Shown: positions 12,049 to 25,439, numbered from the stretch's first letter. The stretch: DNA of 64,000 nt from Typhlomys cinereus (GCA_023101885.1 JALPQD010000088.1:4251501-4315500); one strand, 5' to 3'. Translations and numbers: made by a program. Notes: a model not told the origin generated them from the letters alone.

Positions 12049-12966
12049 CTATTTTGACAAAATTTTGGTCAATGCATTCTTGACCTCCTTGTTCCTTAAG
12101 CTATAAACTAAAGGGTTCAGCATAGGGATGACCATGCTATAGAACACAGATGCTATCTTGTCTGTATCCAGGGAGTGTTTGGAGCTAGGCTGTAAGTACA
12201 TGAAGATGATTGTCCCATAAAATATGGAGACTGCAGTGAAGTGGGACACACAGGTAGAGATAGCTTTCTGAGACCCTGCAACTGAGTCCATCTTTAGGAT
12301 GGTGACAAAAATGAATATATAGGATATACAGATAACTATGAGAGCAAAAAAGATATTGAAACTTGCAACATAAATAAGAATCAGCTCACTAACATGCCTA
12401 TCAGAGCAAGAGAGAACCATGACTGCCAGAATATCACAGAAAAAGTGATGGACCACATTGGACCTGCAGAAAGAGAGACTAAATGTGTCCCCAATGTGGA
12501 TGGAGGCATTCAGGAATCCACAGGCATAGGAAACTATGGAAAGACACACACACACACTAGTAGTCATGGTGGTGGCATAGTGTAAGGGCTTACACACAGC
12601 TGCATAGCGGTCATAAGCCATTGAAGCCAATAAGTAGCTTTCCACAGTAGCAAAGGCTACGAAAAAGAACATCTGAGCAGCACAGTCATTGTAGGAAATG
12701 ATCTTGTCTCTTATGAGAAAGCCAGACATGACTGTGGGAGTGACAGCTGATGAGTAACAAAAATCCACCAGGGAGAGATTACCCAGGAAAAAGTACATGG
12801 GAGTGTGGAGTCGAGAGTCCAGGAGAATCAGCAGCACCATCCCCAGGTTCCCCAACAGGGTGATGGTGTAGATGAGGAGGAAGCTGATGAAGAGGGGAAC
12901 CTGTAGTCCTGGGTCATCGGTGAGTCCCAGCAGGATGAACTGTGTCACTTCTGTCCTGTTCTCCAT
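12049..12966 (-). CDS. Olfactory receptor, OR5B-type (OR-A)
   Basis: Odorant-binding class A GPCR of 305 residues, expected in the cilia membrane of olfactory neurons, coupling to Golf and cAMP. Visible: N-glycosylation sequon at N3, the TM2 motif LHTPMYFF (53-60), the TM3 end [15 protein letters not shown] (116-130), TM5 SY (about 215-216), TM6 KAISTCVSH (234-242) and TM7 [12 protein letters not shown] (281-292); extracellular cysteines include C95 and C177. The frame is open upstream to 13113, but I start at 12966 because a pyrimidine tract and CAG acceptor lie at about 12995-13020, so the extra residues would be intron. The MENRTEV start is typical of OR5B proteins. Odd points: the usual proline after FFCD-x is leucine (L180), and STCASH is STCVSH. 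The closest paralogues here are OR-B and OR-C. The reading frame is intact. Assignment to the OR5B subfamily rests on recalled similarity. Confidence 0.95.
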   Translation of the reverse strand: MENRTEVTQFILLGLTDDPGLQVPLFISFLLIYTITLLGNLGMVLLILLDSRLHTPMYFFLGNLSLVDFCYSSAVTPTVMSGFLIRDKIISYNDCAAQMFFFVAFATVESYLLASMAYDRYAAVCKPLHYATTMTTSVCVCLSIVSYACGFLNASIHIGDTFSLSFCRSNVVHHFFCDILAVMVLSCSDRHVSELILIYVASFNIFFALIVICISYIFIFVTILKMDSVAGSQKAISTCVSHFTAVSIFYGTIIFMYLQPSSKHSLDTDKIASVFYSMVIPMLNPLVYSLRNKEVKNALTKILSK

Positions 12967-12994
12967 CAGTGTTATCTGGTGATCACTAGATGTT

Positions 12995-15646
12995 CTGTGG
13001 CAATGACAAGAAAAGGAACAGAATGATAAAGTTGAATAAGAATTGGACAGTATAGATAGATATGTTCTTTTATTGAGGAATGACTTGTATTCGAGTTTCA
13101 CCAGAAATATCATGGTTCTAAAAAAATCGATTTGATATATCCATTTTATTCAAGGTCATTTATGTTTGCATTTGATGATTGTATGTTCCCTACCTGATTT
13201 TAAATTTAATAGTTTGCAAACTAAGATTTGTAATGTTCAGTAACATTAATAATGACTTTATTGGATAATTCTGCCAATTCACTTCTGAGTTCAGTAAAAG
13301 TTGTTAATTCCATGTGGCTAACCATCCAAGACCTGCTTAAATAGACTCTTTAAATGTGAATTCCCTTAGCAATGTTGTGAGTTCAGTCATTTTTTCTTAA
13401 TAACCATGAAACGCAATTAATTATGTTAGTCAAATATTAATTGACTACCTCTATTTCAGACACTGGAAAACATTTGATTCTTAATAAGTGTCCTGTATCT
13501 CAAGATCTAAACTGAATATGAATAAAGTTGAAACTGGATGAATTTATAATTTTTCATCTATCTGGGTTGAAACTCAATGTTTAAAGCTCTCTGAGAACCA
13601 TGTGAGCGACTGATTAGAAAATGATATAGTCTTTTTTACTACATATTGCTCTGTCATTACAGGTAAAAGAAAATATACCAAAAAGGAAAACATAAGCAAT
13701 CCTTTCAACTAGAAAAGAAATGTAAACAAATTAAGTTCTAAACTACCTTTTAATCCTTTCCTCACAAACTCATTCGTATCACCATCATATCTGCACACAC
13801 AGAAAATATGTCTGCAGATGCAAACTCTCAGTGAGACTGGTGATGAGTTTACTTATTTACTATGATGAACTAGTCTACCTGGAAAAAGTAATTCTGAAAA
13901 GAAGATAAATCATCAGTTATAATAGACACTGACCTTGGGTTCATAGCCATCATTCACTCCTAAGGATTCATTGATCCTATTATACCTTTCCTGAACATCA
14001 TATTCTAGCTGCAAAATGATTTTGAATTTGGCAATTTCTCTCCCCAATTTATGTCTCCTCCCGTATGAGGTCTTGTGCTCTCCAAGATTTTCCTGACTCT
14101 TAATTATAGGCACCCATTCCTGCTCATGAAATTCCTTTTGAGATATCCTCCTAAAAATTGTTCTTTAAATCCATGTTTTCATTTGGGCAAAAGAGTGTGT
14201 GTGTTTTTCTTCAACTTGTTCCATCTTCCTAACTATCATCCTTTACCAAAGCCATCAAGAAGCAAATAGGAAAATTGCCATTTGCAGATCTGTTATGGTG
14301 ACGTGCTCTATTTTGTGAGATATTTTATTTGACTGTGTTGTATAGTAAAGCACATTTCTAACTTTCACTATTGGTTTTTGTTTTGTGATTTATTCTTGCT
14401 TGTCATTCAGATAACCATTGAAATCTTAGGCTGAAGTTATCCTCCTGATTCAGCCTCCAATGTAGCTAGAAAAACATACATTTCACCATCCTTGGTTAAG
14501 TTTCTTTGAATTTATGCCTTTGAAACTATCTGAGTCTTGGGATGGTAGTGATGCAGAAATCCTGCTTAGACTGAGCATTACACAGTCACTTATTCTTTTC
14601 CCTTTAGTCAGTTATGGTTATCTGTGTTAAATACTTTCCGTAACTTAAATTCACTATATCATGCATGAAGTTTTTGAAGAACATGTATGCATATATGAAA
14701 GCACATTTGCATTACATTGACTACTGTTCTCTGTATCTTTTTTCCAGTTATGAGCCTGCCACACTATATCACATCAACTTTGTCACACATGACCACTCTA
14801 GGCAAATATCATGTCATGCAACCAATGATATGTGATTGTGTATATGAGTATTGCATATTGTTATTTTTCCCTTATAACAGAAGTAATTGAGCACTCAAGA
14901 GCTTATCATATGCTCTTAAGTTATACAGCCAGTACCAGAAAAATTCAAACCTAATAAATCCTGCATACTTTCAGTCCCATTATTTTCAAAATATGGAGAT
15001 GTAGTAAAAAATACCTACATGAGATTAAATAGGGGATTAATTAATGAAGGGCAATTTTGCAATTTAAAAAATATTTTGTTCTTATTAATATTTATATATT
15101 TGGTTTTGTTTATCTTCTACTTGATCAGCAGATACATAGGAAGATAAAATTGACAATCTTTGTGTTTAGTTCATAATCATGAGTCATGAGAATATCTAAA
15201 CTCCACATAACACAAATTTTGACAATTGTACAACAGATTCACTTGAGTTATTGTGTGTGTGTGTATGTGTGTGTTTGTGTGTGTAGCAGAGGACATTTGA
15301 ATATGCTTGAGTGTGTGTGCCAGTGAAGACTCAAAGGTGAAATTATGAAAAATCCTGGATTGATCTACCTTTTTCCTTAATGCTTTGCTCTATGTTTTCC
15401 TAGGTTCTACTATCTGGGATGGAATTTCCATTCAAAGGCATTTCTGCCTGTTTTTTTTTTTCTGTGGAATCTGGGGATAGAAATGTGTACTTTAGCTTCC
15501 AAGGTAAAGTCTTTAAACATGAGCAGTTTCCCTAGATGTCACTATAGTTTAAATTTTTCGTTTACAAAATGTTGAACTCCTCCCATTCTCTTTTAGTATA
15601 ATTCAAAGTATTCAGAATCAATATTTCTGTAATATAAAAGCTTACC
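12995..15646 (-). other. Predicted 5' UTR intron of OR-A with upstream exon end
   Basis: On the minus strand an exon-like end AAACAG is followed by GTAAGCTT at 15646/15645, a near-perfect donor. The acceptor is at 12995, with exon 2 starting at 12994. This gives a 2.65-kb intron and a non-coding first exon just right of 15646. OR-C, D, E and F have donors at equivalent places. The interval otherwise holds unique AT-rich sequence and a GT repeat at about 15254-15286. I recognise no other gene in it. The intron is predicted from splice-site match and paralogue position only. Confidence 0.6.
15254..15286. repeat. Interrupted (GT)n microsatellite
   Basis: GTGTGTGTGTGTATGTGTGTG type run with TAT and TTT interruptions, inside the predicted OR-A intron. 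Confidence 0.8.
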
Positions 15647-16149
15647 TGTTTCTTGAAGTAAAGGTATGTCCCACTCAGTGCATCTGAAATAATCAACTAG
15701 CCATGGAGTATTGCATACAGAATGTTAGAAGAGTTTTTCCCTTAGTTTGTGATAAAAAACCATCCATGTTCTGTAAGGCATAGGAAAATGGAGACAGAAA
15801 TATTGGTAGGGATCAGTTTCTGAATCTCTCTTTAGTTCTTTCAGTTTCGTGGAGGAGTCCTGTACTACTTAATTGCAAATCTCTCACATAATTTATTGGT
15901 TTCAACTGCAAAAAAGTAAAGCTCAGTCTATAAGACATTTTGTTAATGAAAAATCTGCCAATGTATTTTTAACTATTGAAAATAGTAACCATGGCTGCAA
16001 ACTCACAGCAAATATTCAGTTCAAAAGAAGGCTTGTGATATTCAAATGAACAATGATGATCAACAGAATGCAGAATACAAGAAATACTTCTTAAATAACA
16101 TGATGTCAGGACACACTGAAGATGTATCCAATCAAGATCAGCAGAGAAT

Positions 16150-16270
16150 TAGGTAGACTTGAAGATCTGGCGATTTTCCCCATGAGAATACCTGCAACAT
16201 TCCTTTTGCCTTCCTAAAGAAGAAGCAAGTAAAACTCTGTGGTAATTAGCTTTAGCATGGACTTGTATTA
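16150..16270 (-). promoter_or_regulatory. Candidate OR-A promoter block (EBF-like and homeodomain-like sites)
   Basis: About 500 bases upstream of the predicted first exon end. It contains TTCCCCATGAGAA (16176-16188), close to the palindromic EBF/Olf1 consensus TCCCnnGGGA, and GGTAATTAGC (16241-16250) with a TAATTA homeodomain core. The same arrangement recurs upstream of the other receptors here. EBF plus LHX2/EMX2-type sites are the established signature of OR promoters; function here is inferred. Confidence 0.5.
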
Positions 16271-16531
16271 ACTGCATTGTTTAAATGCTCTAACTCATAA
16301 TTTCTATATGATAGATTCTCACATTATAGTGTATAGCATTGTGTTGTGTGTAACATATCCTTCTTAATCACCTAAATCAGTTCATCTGGGCTTCTCTTTC
16401 GAAGCTTATAAAAATGTTTATGCACATATTAAGTATCCTTCAAATATGATGGAACAAAGGAGACATTTCAAAATTGATGAGCTTGAGCATTGGTCCCTAA
16501 AAGAAATATTCTGCGAGAAATACTATTTTTT

Positions 16532-17528
16532 TCCTTTAACATTTTTTATTATTATTTCCGCTCATACAAACTTGATAGGTACACCGGTTCCCTCCCTCCC
16601 TCCTTCTCCCCCCGACCCGCCTGCGCCCCTCCCCTCGCCCTTCTCACCTCATCCCCCAGTGCCCCCCCCCAATCCCCGGAGAATCCTTTAGTGTGCATGC
16701 CAGACTCTCCTCTGAGCCCTCCTCTCCGATGACGTTCAAGGACCCAGTGGCATTTCCCTGAACCTTTTCCTGTGTTCCCCTTAAGCATAGGAACACTACT
16801 ATGGCTGTCAATTCCTTGCCTCCAAGGATCTTGGTGCCTTTAGCAAATGCTAGACTTCGTGGGGTCAATAGTGTGTGGGACATTGCGCAGGGCATGCAAA
16901 GTCCAATTATGATTGCTTCGGCCCTAACTTATGTGGAGTATCTTGCATATCGTTGCTCCTCCCATCCTTGTGCTCTTACAATCTCACCGCCCCTCTTCCC
17001 CACATTTCCCTGAGCTTCAGGATGGGGAGAGATTAGGCCTGGCCTAGTTCTAGGTGGGTGATATAGAGTCTCTGAAATTCTGGATTATGGTTCGTAGATT
17101 TTCTTTTGCAGTTTTGCTGCTCCTGCAATGCCCTTCACTCCATCCTGATGGATATTGTATTTCACCCCTGGCCAGAGATAAAAAGCTGTTAAACTAGATT
17201 CTTGTTATAAGAGTATATTCAAAGGTAGATGTAATAAAATTGAGGGAGGGGCCAATCACCCATTTGCAAAATGGTTACTTCTTATCTGCCAGACCATATG
17301 CCCTCCCCTTCTGGTGAGATCATACCCCCTCAGTTGTAAATGATCAGGAACGAAAGTCTGTGAACTTAACCAGGTGTCTCATTACTTACTTGCAGCCCTT
17401 GATGGAGGCCTATTTTCCTTGTTTTTGGTGTGGCCCTCCTACCCCATCCCTCCTGTTCATAATCCTAGCAATTACTGTAAGTATTACAGAGATTTATCTT
17501 TGAGTGTCTCTAGGTGGGCTGGGTGGGT
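16532..17528 (-). mobile_element. L1 3' end, minus strand, with perfect TSD
   Basis: AATACTATTTTTT at 16519-16531 and 17529-17541 is a 13-base TSD. Between them are the T-rich tail, the pyrimidine tract (16585-16680) and the 3' UTR ending just before the ORF2 stop region (GTGTCTCTAGGTGGG). The copy is 5'-truncated, without ORF2 coding. Its pyrimidine tract is richer in CG than other copies, suggesting a younger age. Confidence 0.85.
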
Positions 17529-17541
17529 AATACTATTTTTT

Positions 17542-17943
17542 AATGAAAGGAGTTCCAAAGGCAAATTAGATGCACAAGGTCCCTCATTGTACATCCTCAT
17601 TCCACTTAAGTATTAACCATTAGCTGAAAAATCAAATGGTTAACTGTTAGTTAAAAAAAGCAAATGACAAAATTGAAAGAAAACTGGTGAAAGTAGTAAG
17701 ATACAAACCTTTTCGCCAGTCATTTTTAGTTCATTTCTTGTCTTTGGTGATGTGAATCTATAATGATTGCTTTACGTCTTTTTTTCTTCTTTAAAAATAA
17801 GTTTTCTTCACTTTTAATGTTTTCATACACACACATATGTGTGTATAATGAGTTTTAAGTCATTTTTATTCCATATTACCTAATTTTATCCCCTCCTTCT
17901 GCTACTGAAATCCTTGTTCCCAGGCATTCTCCCCTTCCACTTT

Positions 17944-18035
<92 letters not shown>

Positions 18036-19900
18036 GGAGAAAGAGAGAGAATAAGGGATGCTTACCTTAGCAGGTATCTAAATACTTCCTGGGGCATGGC
18101 CACCATGGTGGCTCCTCTTCCCACAGCCAGCATTAATCATTGATAAGTTTTCATTGAGGTGTGGTGTCTCATGAAGTCTTCCTCACTTCATGATGAGATA
18201 TTGATAGACCCAATCTTGTGCAGGTAAACATGGCTGTAATGTATGGGAGTGGCAGCCCTGTCTTGTCCAGAAGACACTATTTGTCTGCATTAACCTCTGG
18301 CATTAACACTCCCTCTACTCCCTCTTCCACAATGCTTTCTGAGTGTTGGGGGATTGGTAATGTTATTGATGTCATATTTGGTGCTGAGTTCTCCACGGTC
18401 ACTTTTTTCTCTACATTTCAGCCAGTTTTGATTCTCTCTATTAAACAAACGTCTTTCAATATAAAATGAATGATTCTGTTGAAAGTTAATCCATTAATGT
18501 AAAGATAAATATTTAGAAGACAGATTAATATCATGTGCATTTAAGTAAACAATGGTTGTTTGTTCTTTTCTGGTACCTCAGACTTTCCCATTAACTGATT
18601 CTTAGCCAGATCAACAGTACTAAGCATGTTTTCTCTCCTGAATATTTGGCCTTAAATCCAATCAGAAAGCACTTTGCTAGCTCTGTAATACTCATACCAC
18701 CAACAAGTAGATCATGCCAAGCTGGTTGTTATTGTAGTTTTCAGGATTGGTTCATAACCAAATAAGATTGTTGATGGCTTTCCTCCCCTAACAGCCTGCA
18801 CAGCATCTACTGGAGAAAGCTTCCAGGTCACTCCCAGCTTGATTTTTCCATGTCCTGTGATAAATGTGTATGGTATCTTCAGAAACAGAAACAGAGTTTG
18901 CCAACAGGTTTTTTTTAGGGCAAACAAAAGCAATGGAAATAATACATACTGTTTTGGTGCCCACTGGAACTAACAAGACCAACAGCTCTTATGGCATCTC
19001 CCACCCATAGCACCAGGAGTTTTGTGTAATCACCTGAGCGCTGGGAAGAGTAACTCAAGACAATTTTTGTTTGTTTCAATTTGTGATTTTTATTTTTCAT
19101 TTCTTTCACATTCCTTTATTGATGATTTTTCGCTGTTTGACAATTCCATGAATGAATATAATACTTTCTGAATGGCATCCTCTCTACTTTTTCTTACCTT
19201 CCACATTGTCAGTCCCATCCCTTTCCAACAGGTCTTCTTTCTATTTTCTTGATTTTTTGTTTTGCTTTGTGTCCCCTTGGCTTTAAAGAGAGCCTTTGTG
19301 TGATTCTAAGGTTTGGATTATCTCTTGGAGCCTAGTATGCTCTCTTCTGGGTACACAACTGAGTATTTTTGCTCCCCCCTCTCAAAGTTGTTAGTTTTCA
19401 AGGCATTTTTTCCCATCACTCCACCAATGTACCCATGTAAGTTGCCCCCATTCACACTTTTGAAATTATATTTCTAAGACAAATAAAATAATATGTTCCC
19501 ATATGATTTTATCATCTATCTTTAATTTCAAGTATTCTCTTAATTCACTTCCTAACCTTTACTTCCCCTTTACTTTTAAGCATCCTCACTCCATTATGCC
19601 CCTTCCTACCTTTATATACCACCTGCATTCTTTTCACTTTTAAGCTAAATTATAACCTGGAATTCCCTTCCTCAAATTCTTAATAAATGATAAATAAATA
19701 AATACATACATATTTCTAAACCTTTATTTTTTAAACTAAGAACTGATGTCTAACTAAGTGGCAACTAACATGTTACATAAATACTTTGAACTTAAGTCCC
19801 CAGATGAACACTTCACCTATTATGCTCATTGATTGATTAGAATCTCAATGATGTGCAAAGATCTGGATTCTTGCAAGTCCAGAACAAAATTATCTTGGCT
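17542..19900. other. Intergenic DNA with compound microsatellite and old L1-like sequence
   Basis: No gene. 17946-18046 is a (GT)n(GA)n compound microsatellite. About 18060-18400 and 18560-19100 read, on the minus strand, like decayed L1 3' UTR: the block CCAGCTTGGCATGATCTAC (rc of about 18710-18730) resembles common rodent L1 3' UTR text, and a similar block on the plus strand is at about 39340-39520. Family calls here are tentative. Confidence 0.45.
17946..18046. repeat. (GT)n(GA)n compound microsatellite
   Basis: About 14 GT units run straight into about 25 GA units with a few AAGA and GGGA interruptions near the right end. This is typical of a SINE or L1 tail expansion. Confidence 0.9.
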
Positions 19901-19917
19901 CAACATTAGTCTCTTAA

Positions 19918-21160
19918 CAGCTATCTGTTGCCCCCCAATGTATATGACCTACAATTGTTGAGAATATTAGGTAAATACTCTGGAATGAACAGCCAGACCC
20001 ATGGTTTACATTAACCAAAAGATTAAGAATGTCTTCGGATATCATCTGTTGCCTCTGTCAGAAATTTCCCTGATTTTCTGCTACTTGTCTACCCAATGTC
20101 TCCATTAATTATTTGTAAAATTCCTTGATTCATATTTTTTGTTTTATTATTATAAAATCCCAAGACAATAGAACACATAGAATTTAGGACAACTGACTCT
20201 ATGTTCCTGGGCATGGTCACTCATGTTTAGTTTCAGAATAAACTATCTCTTAATCTCTCTGAAGCAAGAGTTGTTACCTTCAGTCTTCATTGGTGTCTAA
20301 TAATTTAGAGACACTAAATATAAAATCATTTTAAATCATACATACTTGAGAAATAGTACATATATAAAAATATACCTAACTAAAATGACTCTAAATTGCA
20401 ATGTAGAATATAAATATGGCAAAGTGTTGCCTGATACTGTAAATCTGTACAAATAACAATGGAAGAGGAGAAAACAGACACTAGACAGGACTAGATGTCT
20501 TCATATTAACTATTAATACCTGATAGTAAACCACCGTCTAAACAACTTTCATTATATCCTTAAATAAAAGGGTTCACCACTCAACCACAATAAAGCCTAG
20601 TAGAATGCAAGATTAGTGAAGTCTCAAACCACAATTGGCCAGAGTGCAGAGTATCAACCCTAAAATGTTCAGCTCTACTCGGAGTCATAAGGCCAGAAGC
20701 AACAAGAATGGATATATGAAGGGAGAGAAGAGTGGTGCAGGGAATAAGGAAAGGGTTATGGACAGAAGTTCATTTAATTTTTACAAATATGAAATAATTG
20801 AAGAGAATGCAAATATGACAATGTATGAGAAAATACAAATCCAGTGTACCAATATAAAGTACAATCCTCATGTCTTTAATTTTGAGATGAAATATGAACA
20901 TATGGCTGTATGAAAGATGTCAAACAGGAATATTAATCCACAAGAAAGTTTCAGGATTACACATCTCTCAATAAAATGCATAGAAAGAATATTATCATTT
21001 AATAATAGATGAAGTATTTTCTAAAACACAAATTTTAAAGTGGCAGTTAAATAAATAAATTTCACATGATTTTTACATCCTAATATCCAAATTAAAGTTG
21101 AATTATAAGCAGTCAGCACTGCTTTTTTTTTTTAAATGGGGCTCTCTGTGAAACTTGGAC
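19918..21160. repeat. Duplicated OR 3'-flank sequence (copy 2, beside OR-B)
   Basis: Partner of 1-545 and 1615-2100. It runs up to about 95 bases from the OR-B stop codon. The middle, about 20590-20760, contains plus-strand sequence that looks like an old L1 3' UTR and has no counterpart in copy 1. I see no gene in it. Confidence 0.65.
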
Positions 21161-21255
21161 CAATTGTAGACTTAAAAAATTCACTAAGTAGAGAAGTTTT
21201 AAGAAAAATGAATCTAAACTCTTAGCATTCACAGGAAAGAGAAAAATCATAAAGA

Positions 21256-22182
21256 TTATTTTACCCCCAAAACAATCTTTGTGAATGCACTCTTGACCTC
21301 TTTGTTTCTCAGGCTGTAGACTAAAGGATTCAACATGGGGATGACCATTGTATAAAACACAGATGCAATTTTGGCTGTGTCCATGGAGTGACTAGAGCTG
21401 GGCTGAACATACATAAAGATACTAGTTCCATAGAAAATGGAAACTGCAGTGAAGTGGGAGGCACAGGTAGATAAAGCCTTGTGATGTCCTGAGGTTGAGT
21501 GCATCTTCAGGATGGTAGCAAAAATGAATATGTAGGATACCCAGATAACTATGAAGGCAAAAAATATATGGAAGCTCACAACGTAAACAAGAACCAACTC
21601 ACTAATGCGTCTCTCAGAGCAAGAGAGAACCATGACTGCTGGAATATCACAGAAAAAGTGATGGACCACATTGGAGCTACAAAAAGAAAGACTAAATGTG
21701 TCCCCAATATGGATGGAAGCATTCACAAAACCAATAGCATAAGAGCAAATGATTAGCCAAGCACATACACTTGTAGTCATGGTGGTGGCATAGTGCAGGG
21801 GTTTACACACAGCTGCATAGCGGTCATAGGCCATTGAAGCCAACAGGTAATTTTCTACAGTAATAAAAGCTGCGAAAATGAACATCTGAGCAGCACAGTC
21901 ATTGTAGGAAATGACCTTGTCTCCCAAGAGGAGCCCAGCCATGACCTTTGGAGTGACAGCTGAAGAATAACAGAAATCCACCAGAGACAGGTTACCCAGG
22001 AAAAAGTACATGGGAGTGTGGAGACGAGAATCCAGGAGAATCAGCAGCACCATCCCCAGGTTCCCAACTATGGTGATGATGTAGACAAGGAGGAAGGTGA
22101 TGAAGAGGGGAATCTGGAGATCTGGGTCATCAGTGAGTCCCAGCAGGATGAACTGCATCACTTCTGTTCTGTTTCTCATCAT
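21256..22182 (-). CDS. Olfactory receptor, OR5B-type (OR-B)
   Basis: Intact seven-transmembrane odorant receptor of 308 residues from the first of two adjacent ATGs (22182 or 22179; the second aligns with the paralogues). It has an N-terminal NRT sequon, LHTPMYFF in TM2, [15 protein letters not shown] at the end of TM3, an NAS sequon at the TM4/loop border, FFCDIPAV with the conserved proline, KALSTCASH in TM6 and [12 protein letters not shown] in TM7. The frame stays open to 22212 only from a TTG. The acceptor TTGCTGCAG ends at 22198, so exon 2 starts at 22197, 15 bases before the first ATG. The third intracellular loop [11 protein letters not shown] resembles that of OR-C. Its 3' flank is duplicated at the left end of the window. 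I could not place its first exon with confidence. Confidence 0.95.
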   Translation of the reverse strand: MMRNRTEVMQFILLGLTDDPDLQIPLFITFLLVYIITIVGNLGMVLLILLDSRLHTPMYFFLGNLSLVDFCYSSAVTPKVMAGLLLGDKVISYNDCAAQMFIFAAFITVENYLLASMAYDRYAAVCKPLHYATTMTTSVCAWLIICSYAIGFVNASIHIGDTFSLSFCSSNVVHHFFCDIPAVMVLSCSERRISELVLVYVVSFHIFFAFIVIWVSYIFIFATILKMHSTSGHHKALSTCASHFTAVSIFYGTSIFMYVQPSSSHSMDTAKIASVFYTMVIPMLNPLVYSLRNKEVKSAFTKIVLGVK

Positions 22183-23424
22183 CTTATTGGAGAAAGTCTG
22201 CAGCAATAACAAAAGTACAGTAAGATAAAAAAATTAAACTGCAATTGAATGGTACAAGGGCAGTCTATTTTCTGTCACTATAGCCATAGAATGTATCTCA
22301 AAGATGTTCCAAAATAAAGAATGTTCTTGCAAACTAAATCAATTTGCTGTGTGCCCATGCATTTTAAACAATTTATTTGCAAAGTGACATATAAGCCATT
22401 TAGTGAGTTGGTGAAAATGACCAGTGTAGATGAATCTTTTTGCTATTTTCCTTCTCCTGATCACAGTAGAAGTTGACATTTCCATGCCATTCATCTGTCA
22501 GAAACTGTTATAGGCATTTAGGTTGTTCATGAACTAGTCTCAACAATGAGACTGGTTGTTATGTTCCCATCAAGAATGTAACAAGAACAAGAAGATTCTC
22601 TTGGGCGGTCATACAGCCCAGCACTGGGTATCAGGGGGACTCTATGCTGAGCATGATCACCACCATCAGACACGTCAGTCTGCAGGGTGGAATTGTAGTA
22701 AGCTTTGCCCATGCTTGCTTTTAAGCTTGTGATGTTAGCTGTCACTCGTTGCTTTCTCTATGTCTCTCAGCACCTCAGAATACCTCAGGACCTCAGCTAT
22801 CCTTTCTTGGATAGCTTTCTCTAGCAAAGGCTTCTTAGCTTCTTATTTGTTTTAGGTCTTTCTTCCTTTCCCAGAAAGACCTCAAGAATGATAAACCATT
22901 CATTCAGAAAATAGAAATATACTCACTGAATAATTTGAAAGAAAAGGATAAAGGAAGACTAGGAAAAGCAGACTGGCATCTGGGCATGTAAAGACTCAAG
23001 TACAATGAGGGAATGGGGAAGTGGGGAATTAAAAATTTTGAAAACAAGAGTAAGAAGTTGAGAAATTTATTCATGCTTCCACAATCCTTAATTGGCAAAC
23101 TCATCTATGTACCCAAAACAGAATTCAACTCATCCTAGATAGTTCCTAAGTCTAATGATCTAAAATAGATTTAAATTAAATGGAATTTAACTCAATTTAA
23201 CATTACTCCTTGTCTCAATTAGTTCAAAGTCTATGTTTCACAGGATACTAAGTTAGTAAAGCATTAGGTAGTGACTTTATCTTATTCACAGGTTTTTGCC
23301 TTTTGCTGGAATGAAAATAAGTAAAACTCCAGCCATAGGAAATTAATCCTATTTTTTATTTTAATTGTTTGAAGTTTATTTTCTTTTGTTTGTTGCTTGC
23401 TCTTTCCCTATGCCCTGTGAAGTT

Positions 23425-23645
23425 CTGTCTATTTTTATTAATTTTTTCTAGTTTTACAAGCATATCGAATACTTATGCCTGCTTCCCTCCTTCCCCCCTC
23501 CTTCCCTTCCCTTCATCAATACATTCCACTCCCTCCTGCTTGGCCATTTGTATGGATCCCAGGGTTTCCTCTGGCTTGTCTACTCTTTTAGAGGTTCAGG
23601 CCTCTGTGCCATATCAAGTTGCCATGAATTTAAAGGTTCTGTAAC
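23425..23645 (-). mobile_element. L1 3' end of the second subfamily, minus strand
   Basis: TTTTTTCTAGTTTTACAAGC followed by a pyrimidine tract and TCATCAATACATTCCACTCC matches 1455-1585. It is 5'-truncated. Confidence 0.65.
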
Positions 23646-24965
23646 CTTTTGTCTACTTTCTCGTGCCTTTCACCTTCACATTCCCGAATGTCTATAACAA
23701 TATAGATAAATCATAAACTTTTGATGAGGTCAAAGTGCATTCATCCACTTAATCATGTAGTATCTGAAGTCATACTGAAGTGGCAGGATGACTGGGAGAT
23801 TCTGGGAGCAAGTTCAGCCTGCAGAGGCAATTACGAGTGAAGGAACATATCCAGGTATGTGCAACATGGAGTTTAGTTCTTGAAGAGATGAATATCATGC
23901 TTCCATTTACTGCCTAGAAGATATTGGTCTTGACCTAAATCCCTGAGTTCCATTATTTCCATCTCTAAAACGAAAGATGCAGTACAAGGTGCAGTCATCA
24001 ATGGTAGAACTCAATAACCTAATGTTTGAAATAAAGTAAACTTGGAGTGTTCACCACACATTATAAAGCGATTGTGTTTTTATTCAGATAGGATAATGGA
24101 TTTCATAATGGGCTTCGGCTGCCAATGACCATGAAATGTTCAAGTTTCTCTTATCAATTTGCCTTTCCTACAACCCTAGCATCAGTGTCAGTATCTGTGT
24201 TCTTCAGGCTTCTTGTTCTTTCTTTATTGTCAATATAGAACTGCTGTTTCTCAAAATCGATCTCAGCCATCCTCCAAAATCCAATCCTTGAAGTTTTCAT
24301 TTGCATCTTGGTAAAAATGTCCATCGTTCTTAACATCCATTCTTTCCTTTACCACTGTTACTCCACAGTCAATCCAGAGACTAGAACTGAAAGTTAGCAA
24401 CTTACAAGCTGTCTTTATTGTCAGAACAATTTTGTTAGCAAAGTTCACATAGAAAAACGTTGTTTTGTACCTATTCTAGTGTAGCAGCGATATTTTTTTC
24501 TCATTTGAAAAAGAGTCATCCAAAACTAGCTACTAACTAATAACTACTCCTTTCTCCTAAGATTTTTAGAAATGTTAGTTTGTCAGCCTACTCCTCTTAA
24601 AGGTTCTGTGTTACCACTCTTAGCACTCACAATCATTTTCAACCCATAATTTGTTTGAAAATCAGTGACTTTTATTAGTGTGTGCCCATATTTTTGTATA
24701 GTGTATGTGTGTGTTAGTGTATATGTGGTGAGTGTGTAAAGTAAGTGGTATAGTTATTCTTTCCTTATCAATGTAGAAAGTGAGAGTTTGAGAAATTATA
24801 TGATGATTTAAAATAATAAAGGTAATATGAGCAAAACTACAGTTAAGAATTAAATCAGCCTGTGAAGAAGAAAAATGTATTCATAATAAAAGAGATAAAA
24901 TGAAACTTAGAGCCTTTAATTTATGTAGGAATATTGTGCCAAAACAACGGACCATCAATTATCAG

Positions 24966-24974
24966 GGTGTGTGT

Positions 24975-25006
<32 letters not shown>

Positions 25007-25007
25007 T
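24966..25007. repeat. (GT)n microsatellite
   Basis: About 20 GT units with one GTAT interruption. Confidence 0.9.
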
Positions 25008-25439
25008 TCACCTTCAGTGAGACGGACAAGATTAAATTACCAAGTAATCAACAAACATATCATCTATCTCATTTTTGTTCACATACATTGAAAGAAGCAT
25101 GGTTTGGCATATGGATTTCTGAAGTCCCAATGCCAGAAATTTTTATACTTATATGCCAATCTCATTTCAGTTTTTCAAGAAATCTTTTGAAAAAAATGTA
25201 TTTCCATATTCAAATAAGCTACAGTTGACATAGGTTTCCTATTGCTTTTGCATGAATTAGACTTCTCATTTACATGTTGTAGAATATAAAAGACAACATT
25301 TTGCTAAAAAGGAAAGAATATTCAACCCACAATCATGATTTCAATATCATAAAGTCAATTCTATAGTATTTCAAATGATTAGAAAACTTCTCCTAGGCAG
25401 TGATCAAATTGTTCTAAATTATCTTTTTTTTCTAATTCA

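Noticed and set aside
18712..19109. Overlapping minus-strand frames as a processed pseudogene
   Set aside because: The nucleotide text resembles L1 3' UTR, also seen inverted at about 39340-39520, so a repeat is the better explanation.
21499..21756. Plus-strand open frame over OR-B, with similar frames opposite the other receptors
   Set aside because: It is the antisense shadow of a conserved coding exon; it recurs with the paralogues and has no features of its own.
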